A stretch of DNA of 18,834 nucleotides from the NCBI GenBank assembly GCA_002422685.1, contig DITC01000062.1, forward strand, positions 29,392-48,225. The letters are read 5' to 3'. The position numbers and the translations under genes are program-made. Each line of letters opens with the position of its first letter. Position 1 is the first letter of the stretch. Source of the stretch: Thauera sp. UBA6194 (GTDB lineage Bacteria; Pseudomonadota; Gammaproteobacteria; Burkholderiales; Rhodocyclaceae). Below are positions 7,528-14,917 of this stretch, piece after piece. The notes under the pieces are model-generated. The model made no database searches and was not told the DNA's origin. It saw only the letters and a program-made list of their open reading frames with translations.

Positions 7528-8694
7528 TCAGCGCACGATCACGAAGGGCTTGAGCTTGAGCAGCGTGCCCATGCGTTCGGCCGCATCGCGCGCCGACTCG
7601 ACCGACTCGTAGGGACCGGCATGCAGGCGGAAGCGTTCCCCGTCGGCCAGCAGCTCGAACTTCTTCGCCAGTGCGCCGGCCCGGCCCTGCACGGTGTCGC
7701 GGAAGTCCTCGGCGTTGGCGTAGGAGGAGAACGCGCCCAGCTGAAGGAAGATGCCCGCGCTTGCCGATGCGATCGGCGGCGCGAGACCGGCGGCAGCACC
7801 GCAGCTCGAGGCCGGCGCGCATTCGCCGGGCGCGGGGACCGGGGCGGCAGGGCTTTCGGCCACTTCTGCGCGGTCGGCGGCCGGGGCGAGCGGCGCCAGC
7901 GGCGTCGCCTCCGGCTGCGACGCGTCGAGCGCGCCGCCCACTTCGGCGATCACGCCCTCGTTGGCCCGCGCACGCAAGGGCGCCACCGGACGCGCAACGG
8001 CGACCAGGGGAGCTTCGCCGGGCAGGATCTGCTCGACCTCGACCTCGGCGCTGCCGGCGTTGATGTAGCCGAGCTTGTTGGCCGCGGCATACGAGAGATC
8101 GATGACACGACCACGCAGGAAGGGCCCGCGATCGTTTACGCGCACGACCACCGAGCGCCCATTGCCCAGGTGAGTCACGCGCACATAGCTCGGGATCGGC
8201 AGCGTCGGATGCGCCGCGGTCATGGCGTACATGTCGTAAGGCTCGCCACTCGAGGTGGGCTTGCCGTGGAAGCGCCGGCCGTACCAGCTCGCGTGGCCAC
8301 GCTGGCGGAAGGCGCGCAGCGCGGTCGCCGGCACGTAGCTCTTGCCCATGACGTGGTAGGGACGGTTGGCATAGCGGTGCAGCGGTTCGGCGCGCGGCTC
8401 GGCATCGGGCACCGCGTCGATTCCGGCGGGGATCACATCATCCGGGCCGTCGTCCTTGTAGTACCCACCTCCGCGCCGGGAGCCGGTCTTCGGCCCCGCT
8501 GCGGTCGATGGCGCCTCGGCCTGCGCCTCGTCGCGCAGCGCCTTCGAGCCGCAGCCCGAGAGCAGCGCCGCCATGAACAGCAGCGCCGCCAGCAGCGGCA
8601 ACATGCGTGCGAGCGCGCCCCCGGCGCGGGAGGACGGCGGCTCTAGACGAAGGGTGCCCGGCGCGGGCGGACGGTGCGGATTTTTCAGTTTCAC
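7528..8694 (-). CDS. rlpA: RlpA lipoprotein, septal/lateral-wall lytic transglycosylase with SPOR domain
   Basis: This is a 388-residue lipoprotein with lipobox LSGC (Cys48). A double-psi beta-barrel domain covers about 133-225, containing GHASWYGRRFHGKPTSSGE and VRVNDRGPF. A Pro/Ala-rich linker (about 230-310) leads to a C-terminal SPOR domain (about 313-388, FLQLGAFSSYANAEDF) that binds denuded glycan. Glu151, His162 and Asp188 have the spacing I recall for the catalytic residues of P. aeruginosa RlpA, so activity on peptide-free glycan strands is likely. The GTG start at 8694 has GAAGG about 8 bases upstream, 9 bases after the rodA stop. It leaves an unusually long 30-residue stretch before the hydrophobic signal core. 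A second in-frame ATG at 8604 would start right at that core. Confidence 0.93.
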   Translation of the reverse strand: MKLKNPHRPPAPGTLRLEPPSSRAGGALARMLPLLAALLFMAALLSGCGSKALRDEAQAEAPSTAAGPKTGSRRGGGYYKDDGPDDVIPAGIDAVPDAEPRAEPLHRYANRPYHVMGKSYVPATALRAFRQRGHASWYGRRFHGKPTSSGEPYDMYAMTAAHPTLPIPSYVRVTHLGNGRSVVVRVNDRGPFLRGRVIDLSYAAANKLGYINAGSAEVEVEQILPGEAPLVAVARPVAPLRARANEGVIAEVGGALDASQPEATPLAPLAPAADRAEVAESPAAPVPAPGECAPASSCGAAAGLAPPIASASAGIFLQLGAFSSYANAEDFRDTVQGRAGALAKKFELLADGERFRLHAGPYESVESARDAAERMGTLLKLKPFVIVR

Positions 8695-8703
8695 GACGGA
8701 CCT

Positions 8704-9846
8704 TCAGGATTTATCGGCGAAGCGGCTGCGCTGGATGCTCATGAGGATGCCGATGCCCAGACAGAGGGTGACCAGCGCAGTTCCCCCATAGCTGATGAAG
8801 GGCAGCGGCACGCCCACCACGGGCAGGATGCCGCTCACCATGCCCATGTTCACGAAGGCATAGGTGAAGAAGATCATCGTGACCGCCCCCGCAAGCAGGC
8901 GTGCGCCATGGGTCGGCGCGTTCGCGGCGATATGAAAGCCGCGCAACAGCAGCACGATATAGACGGCGAGCAGGGCGAGCGCGCCCACCAGCCCGAACTC
9001 CTCGGCGAGCACGGCAAAGATGAAGTCGGTGTGGCGCTCGGGCAGAAAGGCGAGGTGGGTCTGCGTGCCGTCCATCCAGCCCTTGCCGGTCACGCCGCCC
9101 GAGCCGATCGCGATCGTGGACTGGATGATGTGAAAGCCCTTGCCGAGCGGATCGCGCGTGGGGTCGAGCAGCGTGCACACGCGCTGCTTCTGGTATTCGC
9201 GAAGGACCTGCCAGTCGACGTCGGGCTGGCACAGGGTGTCGCCAAAGGCGACGATCGAGCCCAGGCCAATCACGAGCGCAACCACCAGCGGCACGATCAG
9301 CTTCCACGACAGGCCGGCAAAGTAGATCACGTACAGCCCGGACGCGGCCACGAGCAGGCTGGTGCCGAGATCGGGCTGGATCACGATCAGGCCGACCGGC
9401 ACCAGCAGCAGCCCACCGGCGACGATGAAGTCGGCGAAGCGTGTCTGTCCCTCGCGCTGCTGGAAGAACCAGGCCAGCATCAGCGGCATCGCGATCTTCA
9501 TCAGCTCCGAAGGCTGTATGCGCGCCACGCCCAGGTCGAGCCAGCGCTGGGCGCCCTTCGACACCTCGCCGAACAGCTCGACACCGATCAGCAGCACCAC
9601 GCCGAGCAGATAGAGCGGGATGGCCAGCGCGAGCAGCCGCTGTGGCTTGAGCCAGGCCAGCACCCACATGCCGGCCAGCGCCACGCCGAAGTGCACGAGC
9701 TGCGAATCGAGCCGCTCGGGCGAGGCGCTCTGCATCAGCAGGTGCGCCGCGCCGAGCAGTACCGCGAGCACCAGCATCAGCAGCGGGTCGATCGGGCGAA
9801 AGAACGCGCGCACGAGCGCGAGCGGATTGAAGCGGTTGTCGTTCAT
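8704..9846 (-). CDS. rodA: RodA, SEDS-family peptidoglycan glycosyltransferase
   Basis: The 380-residue polytopic membrane protein (about ten hydrophobic segments) polymerises lipid II into glycan strands during cell elongation and works as a pair with PBP2. SEDS signatures are present: GAQRWLDLGVARIQPSELMK (99-118), QPDLGTS (157-163), LPERHTDFIFAVLAEEFG (268-285) and the terminal VPLPFISYGGT. Asp274 in HTDFIF corresponds to the essential Asp of E. coli RodA (Asp262, from memory). The ATG overlaps the mrdA stop by 4 bases (ATGA), so the two partners are translationally coupled. Confidence 0.97.
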   Translation of the reverse strand: MNDNRFNPLALVRAFFRPIDPLLMLVLAVLLGAAHLLMQSASPERLDSQLVHFGVALAGMWVLAWLKPQRLLALAIPLYLLGVVLLIGVELFGEVSKGAQRWLDLGVARIQPSELMKIAMPLMLAWFFQQREGQTRFADFIVAGGLLLVPVGLIVIQPDLGTSLLVAASGLYVIYFAGLSWKLIVPLVVALVIGLGSIVAFGDTLCQPDVDWQVLREYQKQRVCTLLDPTRDPLGKGFHIIQSTIAIGSGGVTGKGWMDGTQTHLAFLPERHTDFIFAVLAEEFGLVGALALLAVYIVLLLRGFHIAANAPTHGARLLAGAVTMIFFTYAFVNMGMVSGILPVVGVPLPFISYGGTALVTLCLGIGILMSIQRSRFADKS

Positions 9847-11813
9847 CGGCCGCCGCCTTCACGGGAGGAGGTGGGGGCGGGCGGGGGCGGCGCCGGCACA
9901 CCGGCCACCGCCTGCTCGTCGGCGCCCTCCACCGCTTGCACGTCCTCGGCCTCGGCCTCGGGGGCGGCAGCGTGACGATCGACCAGGTAGTAGTCCAGCA
10001 CCTGGCGCGCGATCGGGGCCGCGGATTTGGCCCCGAAGCCGCCGTTCTCCACCAGCACGGCGAGCGCGATCTGCGGGTTCTCGGCCGGCGCGTAGGCGAT
10101 GAACCAGGAATGGTCGCGCAAGCGCTCGCGCACCTTGTTCTTGTCGTAGCGCTGCCCGCGCAGCGAGTACACCTGCGCGGTGCCGGTCTTGCCACCCACG
10201 CTGTAGGGTGCGTCCTTGAACACGCTCTTGCCCGTGCCGGTCTTGTTCACATCCACCATGCCGTCGAGCACGGCCTTGAGGTGCGCGGCCTGGAGCGGGA
10301 TCTGACGTATGGGCTCGGGCTCGACCGCGCGCCGCTCGCCGGTCTGCGAGTCGATCACGTACTTGACCACGTGCGGACGAAACAGCTTGCCCTCGTTGAC
10401 CAGCGCGGCGAGTGCGTTGGCGAGCTGCAGCGGGGTGTAGGCGTTGTAGCCCTGGCCGATGCCCACCGAGATCGTCTCGCCCGCATACCAGCGCTGCTGC
10501 TCCGGCTTGCGAAAGCGGCGCTGCTTCCATTCCTGCGAGGGCAGCACACCGGTCGCCTCGCCCGGCAGGTCGATGCCGGTGCGTTCGCCGAAACCGAAGG
10601 GCGCCATGAAGCCCGCGATCGCGTCGATCCCCAGATCGGCGGCGAGCTGGTAGTAATACGTGTTGCACGACACCACGATGGACTTGTGCAGATCGACCAT
10701 ACCGTGGCCGCCGATCTTGTCGTCCATGAAGCGGTGGCCGCCGAACACGAAGTAACCGGGGTCGGCGATTTCCTTGTCGGCGGTGATCTTGCCGAGCTCG
10801 AGTCCGGCGAGCGCCATGAAGGGCTTGAAGGTCGAGCCGGGCGGATAGGCCGAATAAACGGCACGGTGCAGCATCGGGTGGTCGGGCGAGTCGTTGAGCG
10901 CTTTCCAGTCCTGGGTCGAAATCCCATCCACGAAAAGATTGGGGTCGTAGGTCGGCATCGAGGCCAATGCGAGCACACCGCCCGTCGCAGGCTCGATCGC
11001 CACCAGTGCGCCGCGACGGTCGCCGAAGGCCGCCTCGGCAATCTTCTGCAGGCCGATGTCCAGCGTCAGCTCCAGGTCGTTGCCGGGCTTGGCCGACGTA
11101 CTCGACAGCGCACGCACCGCGCGCCCCCCTGCGTTGACTTCGACCTGCTCGACGCCGGTCGTGCCGTGCAGCTCGCGCTCGTAGGACTGCTCCAGCCCCG
11201 CCTTGCCGATGTACAGGCTGCCGCGATAGTTCGCCGTCTCGTCCGCCTCTTCGATGCGCTCGACGTCGCGCTCGTTGATGCGGCCGATGTAGCCCACCAC
11301 ATGCGCCGCCGACGCGCCCTGCGGATAATCGCGCAGCAGGCGCGCCTTCACGTCCACACCCGGCAGCCGGTAGCGCTGCGACACGACGCGCGCCACCTCC
11401 TCGTCGGTCAGGCGGTTGCGCAGCGGCACGCTCTCGAAGTGGCGGCTCTCCTGAACCAGCTTGTGGAAGCGGCGACGGTCGCGGGGCTCGATCGGAGCCA
11501 GGGTCGCGATCTCGTCGAGCGTCGCTTCCAGGTCGGGCACCTGCGCGGGCGTGATCTCGATCGTGTAGGTCGCGTAGTTGCGCGCCAGCACGACGCCGTT
11601 GCGATCCACGATCGTGCCCCGGTAAGGCACCACCGGCAGCAGGGCGATGCGGTTGTCCTCGGCGCGGGTCAGGAAGTAGTCGTGGCGCTGCACCTGCAGG
11701 AAGTGAAAGCGCGCGGCCAGCAGCCCCAGGCACACGAGCACGAACACCGCCGCCACCACGACACGAAGGCGGAAGCCGGCCAGTTCGACCGCGGGCGCAC
11801 GGAATTCGGTCAT
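9843..11813 (-). CDS. mrdA: Penicillin-binding protein 2 (elongation-specific transpeptidase)
   Basis: The 656-residue class B PBP cross-links the strands made by RodA. One transmembrane segment (about 16-35) leads to a periplasmic pedestal (RGTIVDRNGVVLA at 65-77) and a transpeptidase domain. The active-site motifs are Ser327-Thr-Phe-Lys330, Ser382-Cys-Asn384 and Lys542-Thr-Gly-Thr. The last 40 or so residues are a low-complexity Ala/Glu/Pro-rich tail that E. coli PBP2 (633 residues) does not have. The start at 11813 lies 12 bases after mreD stops. Position between mreD and rodA is the usual betaproteobacterial arrangement. Confidence 0.97.
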   Translation of the reverse strand: MTEFRAPAVELAGFRLRVVVAAVFVLVCLGLLAARFHFLQVQRHDYFLTRAEDNRIALLPVVPYRGTIVDRNGVVLARNYATYTIEITPAQVPDLEATLDEIATLAPIEPRDRRRFHKLVQESRHFESVPLRNRLTDEEVARVVSQRYRLPGVDVKARLLRDYPQGASAAHVVGYIGRINERDVERIEEADETANYRGSLYIGKAGLEQSYERELHGTTGVEQVEVNAGGRAVRALSSTSAKPGNDLELTLDIGLQKIAEAAFGDRRGALVAIEPATGGVLALASMPTYDPNLFVDGISTQDWKALNDSPDHPMLHRAVYSAYPPGSTFKPFMALAGLELGKITADKEIADPGYFVFGGHRFMDDKIGGHGMVDLHKSIVVSCNTYYYQLAADLGIDAIAGFMAPFGFGERTGIDLPGEATGVLPSQEWKQRRFRKPEQQRWYAGETISVGIGQGYNAYTPLQLANALAALVNEGKLFRPHVVKYVIDSQTGERRAVEPEPIRQIPLQAAHLKAVLDGMVDVNKTGTGKSVFKDAPYSVGGKTGTAQVYSLRGQRYDKNKVRERLRDHSWFIAYAPAENPQIALAVLVENGGFGAKSAAPIARQVLDYYLVDRHAAAPEAEAEDVQAVEGADEQAVAGVPAPPPPAPTSSREGGGR

Positions 11814-11825
11814 CGCTCGCCGAGC

Positions 11826-12347
11826 TCAGATCGGGCGATTGTCATCGCGCTCCACCGGCTGGTATTGCGGCAGCAGCAGCAGCAGCGACACCGGCCACCA
11901 CAGCAAGGCGCCGGTGAAGCTGGACAGGAAGTAGGACCAGCCCGGAAATTCGGCCCCCGCGAGCAGGCGCACGATCATCATCAAGCCCTGCGCCAGCAGC
12001 AGCAGCGGCAGCACGTGCAGCGCCTGCTGCCAGCCCGGGAACCAGAGCACCCTGCGCGAGATGTTGTTGCACAGATAGGCCAGCACCACGTAGGCGAGGG
12101 CATGCTGTCCCATGGCCGCGCCGAGGCCGACGTCCACAAGCAGCCCGAACACGAAGCCCACGCCCATGCCGATGTGCAGCGGCTCGCGCACGCACCACAC
12201 CGCCAGCACCATCGCCACCCAGTCGGGCACGCCGGGCATGCGGCCGGTCGGGATGTACTCCAGCCCGAGCGCGACGAACAGGCTCAGATACACGAACCAG
12301 AGCTTGACCGGCAGCAGGATGCGCCGTGACCGGTGAGTCGGCTGCAT
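11826..12347 (-). CDS. mreD: Rod shape-determining protein MreD
   Basis: A 173-residue integral membrane protein with about five or six hydrophobic segments, matching MreD in size (E. coli 162) and position after mreC. With MreC it links cytoplasmic MreB filaments to the periplasmic wall synthases. Characteristic stretches are FVFGLLVDVGLGAAMGQHAL and the following membrane segments. A strong AGGAGG Shine-Dalgarno (12358-12363) lies inside the last codons of mreC and the mreC stop is 3 bases before the ATG, so coupled translation is likely. Confidence 0.94.
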   Translation of the reverse strand: MQPTHRSRRILLPVKLWFVYLSLFVALGLEYIPTGRMPGVPDWVAMVLAVWCVREPLHIGMGVGFVFGLLVDVGLGAAMGQHALAYVVLAYLCNNISRRVLWFPGWQQALHVLPLLLLAQGLMMIVRLLAGAEFPGWSYFLSSFTGALLWWPVSLLLLLPQYQPVERDDNRPI

Positions 12348-12350
12348 CGC

Positions 12351-13226
12351 TCAGCGCCCTCCTGCGTCGTCGGTGGGCGGCGGCGGCGGATAGGAGGCCC
12401 GCCCCACCACCAGCACCTGCACGCTGCGCTCGATCGCCGCCAGCGGCTCGCAGTCGATGCGTGCAAAGGCGTCGGTCTCGCGATCGACGCGGGTGATCCT
12501 GGCCACCGGCAGCCCGGGCACGAACACGCCATCCAGGCCCGAGGTCACCAGCGTGTCGCCGGGCTGGACATCCACGTCGGCGAGCACGTGACGCATTTCG
12601 AGGATGTTGCGGCCCACTCCGTAGAGCACCCCGCGCACGCCGTTGCGCACCACGCTCACAGGAATCGACTGATTGCGATCGGTGAGCAGCGTGACTTCGG
12701 ACTGGATGGGGTGCACGCGCGTGACCTGGCCGATCACGCCATACGCATCGACCACCGCCAACCCGGGCTCCACGCCCTGCTGGGCGCCGCGGTCGAGGAT
12801 GACCTTGCGCGCGAAGGGGTCGGGCGCGTTGTAGAGGATGTCCGCGGCGATGCTCTTGGTCTGCACGCGCTGCGACATCTCGAGCAGGCCGCGCAGCTCG
12901 GCGTTCTCGCGCTCGAGCTGCTCGAAGCGCAGCAAGCGCTCCCCCGCGCCGAGTTGGACGCGGCGCAGCTCGGCGTTCTCGAGCTGCACGTCGATCAAGG
13001 TGCCGAAATAGCGCGACGCGTTGCGCACCACGTCCGCCGGCGTCGAGGCCGCCATCTGCAGCGGGTAGGTCACCACGGACAGCCCGTTGCGCACCACCTC
13101 CAGATAGCGCAGGCGCAGGTCCGCCACCAGCAGCACGAGGCAGATGGCGACGAAAGCGAACAAGCGCGCCAGCGGTGCCGGGCCGCGCTTGAAGATGGGA
13201 GGGGGCTGATGGCCGACGAGAGACAT
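12351..13226 (-). CDS. mreC: Rod shape-determining protein MreC
   Basis: A 291-residue bitopic protein with a short cytoplasmic N-terminus, one transmembrane helix (about 20-38) and a coiled coil (about 80-116, with LERENAELRGLLEM). The periplasmic beta-barrel domain contains ADILYNAPDPFARKVILDRG and GVIGQVTRV. It scaffolds PBP2-RodA and activates PBP2. The C-terminus carries a run of five prolines and a short acidic tail. The start at 13226 gives the typical MSLVGHQPPPIFKRG lead, in which aromatic and basic residues precede the membrane helix. It lies 61 bases after the mreB stop, with a terminator-like hairpin between. Confidence 0.95.
   Translation of the reverse strand: MSLVGHQPPPIFKRGPAPLARLFAFVAICLVLLVADLRLRYLEVVRNGLSVVTYPLQMAASTPADVVRNASRYFGTLIDVQLENAELRRVQLGAGERLLRFEQLERENAELRGLLEMSQRVQTKSIAADILYNAPDPFARKVILDRGAQQGVEPGLAVVDAYGVIGQVTRVHPIQSEVTLLTDRNQSIPVSVVRNGVRGVLYGVGRNILEMRHVLADVDVQPGDTLVTSGLDGVFVPGLPVARITRVDRETDAFARIDCEPLAAIERSVQVLVVGRASYPPPPPTDDAGGR
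12358..12363 (-). promoter_or_regulatory. Shine-Dalgarno of mreD inside mreC
   Basis: AGGAGG on the minus strand lies 10 bases before the mreD ATG, within the last codons of mreC. It is the clearest ribosome-binding site in the mre cluster and fixes the mreD start at 12347. Confidence 0.7.
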
Positions 13227-13250
13227 CCGCTAAGAACCACAGGCCGTCAG

Positions 13251-13280
13251 AAAAGGAACACCCCGGCGGAGGCGCCGGGG
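13251..13280 (-). terminator. Terminator-like hairpin between mreB and mreC
   Basis: CCCCGGCG (13261-13268) and CGCCGGGG (13273-13280) form a perfect 8-bp GC stem with a 4-base loop, 7 bases after the mreB stop. On the minus strand it is followed by TGTTCCTTTTCTG, a broken U tract. The structure looks like a partial intrinsic terminator that would let only some transcripts read into mreCD. Confidence 0.6.
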
Positions 13281-13287
13281 CAGCGGA

Positions 13288-14331
13288 TCAGTCCGACGTG
13301 AAGATGGACGCGAGCTTGTCCATCTTGTCGAGCGCCATGCCGCAGCCGCGTGCGACGCAGGTCAGCGGCTCCTCGGCCACGACCACCGGCAGGCCGGTCT
13401 CTTCCATCAGCAGGCGGTCGAGGTCGCGCACCAGGGCGCCGCCGCCGGTCAGCATCATGCCGCGCTCGGCGATGTCGGCGCCGAGCTCGGGCGGCGTCTG
13501 CTCGAGGCCGATCTTGACCGCGGAGACGATCTGGTTGAGCGGCTCGGTGAGCGCCTCGAGGATCTCGTTGGACGAGATCGTGAAGCTGCGCGGGATGCCC
13601 TCGGCCAGGTTGCGGCCCTTGACCTCCATCTCGCGCACCTCGGAGCCGGGGAAGGCCGAGCCGATCTCCTTCTTGATCTTCTCGGCAGTGGTTTCGCCAA
13701 TCAGCATGCCGTAGTTGCGGCGGATGTAGTTGACGATGGACTCGTCGAACTTGTCGCCGCCAACGCGGATACTGCCCGAGTACACCATGCCGCCGAGCGA
13801 GATCACGCCAACCTCGGTGGTACCACCGCCGATGTCGACCACCATCGAGCCGGTCGCGTCCGACACCGGCAGGCCGGCGCCGATCGCCGCTGCCATCGGC
13901 TCTTCGATGAGAAACACCTGCGAGGCGCCCGCCGCCAGAGCTGCGTCGCGGATCGCGCGGCGCTCGACCTGGGTCGAGCCGCAGGGCACGCAGATGATGA
14001 TGCGCGGGCTGGGCGACAGCAGGCGCGAGTCATGCACCTTCTTGATGAACTGCTTGATCATCTGCTCGGTGACGACGAAGTCGGCGATCACGCCGTCCTT
14101 CATCGGCCGGATGGCGGTGATGTTGCCCGGGGTCTTGCCGAGCATCTGCTTGGCCTGGTGGCCGACGGCCTGGATCGAGCGCTTGGCGTTGGGGCCGCCT
14201 TCGGTGCGGATCGCCACCACGGACGGCTCGTCGAGCACGATGCCCTTGCCGCGAACGTAGATCAGCGTGTTGGCGGTGCCGAGGTCGATCGCCAGGTCAT
14301 TGGAAAAATAAGAGCGGAGGAAACCGAACAT
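13288..14331 (-). CDS. mreB: Actin-like cell-shape protein MreB
   Basis: The 347-residue product has the same length as E. coli MreB. The N-terminus MFGFLRSYF is the amphipathic membrane-targeting helix. ATP-binding motifs of the actin fold are visible: DLGTANT (16-22) as phosphate loop 1, VVDIGGGTTEV as phosphate loop 2, and LTGGGALVRDLDRLL near the C-terminus as the adenosine motif. Filaments on the inner membrane orient RodA-PBP2. The ATG at 14331 has GGAAGG (14336-14341) a few bases upstream and begins the conserved N-terminus; the frame stays open further upstream without homology. It heads the minus-strand cluster and is divergent from gatC. Confidence 0.98.
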   Translation of the reverse strand: MFGFLRSYFSNDLAIDLGTANTLIYVRGKGIVLDEPSVVAIRTEGGPNAKRSIQAVGHQAKQMLGKTPGNITAIRPMKDGVIADFVVTEQMIKQFIKKVHDSRLLSPSPRIIICVPCGSTQVERRAIRDAALAAGASQVFLIEEPMAAAIGAGLPVSDATGSMVVDIGGGTTEVGVISLGGMVYSGSIRVGGDKFDESIVNYIRRNYGMLIGETTAEKIKKEIGSAFPGSEVREMEVKGRNLAEGIPRSFTISSNEILEALTEPLNQIVSAVKIGLEQTPPELGADIAERGMMLTGGGALVRDLDRLLMEETGLPVVVAEEPLTCVARGCGMALDKMDKLASIFTSD

Positions 14332-14372
14332 GAAACCTTCCGAAACCGGTGGAATGGTGTAAACGGCGAGAG

Positions 14373-14378
14373 TGTATA
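14373..14378 (-). promoter_or_regulatory. Possible -10 box for mreB
   Basis: TATACA on the minus strand (5 of 6 to consensus) lies about 41 bases before the mreB start. No recognisable -35 element is present at 16-18 bp, so this is only a candidate. The rest of the 210-base divergent region is GC-rich and shows no other strong match on this strand. Confidence 0.3.
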
Positions 14379-14491
14379 CGGCGTGACTCACCGCGCGGCG
14401 AGCCGCACTCAGCCCGGAACGGTTCGCGCATCCTGCCGCGCGCACGCCGTCCGCAAGTGGCACGGGGTGCAGCCCCGGGCGGGGCAAAGAC

Positions 14492-14504
14492 GGTTATGAT
14501 AACC
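14492..14504 (+). promoter_or_regulatory. Perfect 13-base palindrome over the gatC -10 box
   Basis: GGTTAT-G-ATAACC is a perfect inverted repeat containing TATGAT (14495-14500; 5 of 6 to the -10 consensus), 41 bases before the gatC ATG. No -35 match is seen in the GC-rich sequence upstream. An A/T-rich stretch with AAACCTTTGTGG follows. The palindrome could be an operator overlapping the promoter, or chance symmetry of the -10 region. Confidence 0.45.
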
Positions 14505-14541
14505 TACAAACCTTTGTGGATTCAGCAGGTTTTGTTACGCC

Positions 14542-14829
14542 ATGTCGCTCTCCAATGATCAGGTCGGACACCTCGCCCGCCTCGCCCGCGTCGCCCTTTC
14601 CGGGGACGAACTCGAGGCCACGCGCGACAAGCTCAACGGCATCTTTGGCCTCATCGAACAGATGCAGGCGGTCGATACCCGCGGCGTGGAGCCGATGAGC
14701 CACGCACAAGAGCTCGCCACCCGCCTGCGCGATGACGTCGTCACCGAAACCGACCGTCGCGACGCCTTCCAGAAGATCGCGCCGCAGACCGAAGCCGGTC
14801 TGTATCTGGTACCGAAAGTCATCGAATGA
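14542..14829 (+). CDS. gatC: Aspartyl/glutamyl-tRNA(Asn/Gln) amidotransferase subunit C
   Basis: The 95-residue product has the usual length of GatC, the small subunit that wraps between GatA and GatB and stabilises the complex. Conserved features are HLARLARVALSGDEL, the FGLIEQMQAVDTRGVEPMSH segment, a LRDD element and the C-terminal LYLVPKVIE. No strong ribosome site precedes the ATG; the start fits the family N-terminus. It opens the plus-strand gatCAB cluster, 210 bases from the divergent mreB. Confidence 0.95.
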   Translation: MSLSNDQVGHLARLARVALSGDELEATRDKLNGIFGLIEQMQAVDTRGVEPMSHAQELATRLRDDVVTETDRRDAFQKIAPQTEAGLYLVPKVIE

Positions 14830-14917
14830 TCAGTGGCGCACGGGCCGTGGCCGCGTCTCAGGCTGCGCCCGCCCATCTGCCTGCCCTCAAGCCCGCTCCT
14901 TTTCTGCCCGCACAGCC

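Noticed and set aside
9936..12329. 797-codon plus-strand open frame opposite mrdA and mreD
   Set aside because: His/Gln/Arg-rich mirror of well-recognised genes; no domain, no start signal.
14332..14487. Upstream extension of mreB in the same frame
   Set aside because: The added residues do not resemble MreB and cover the promoter region; GGAAGG before the ATG at 14331 fixes the start.
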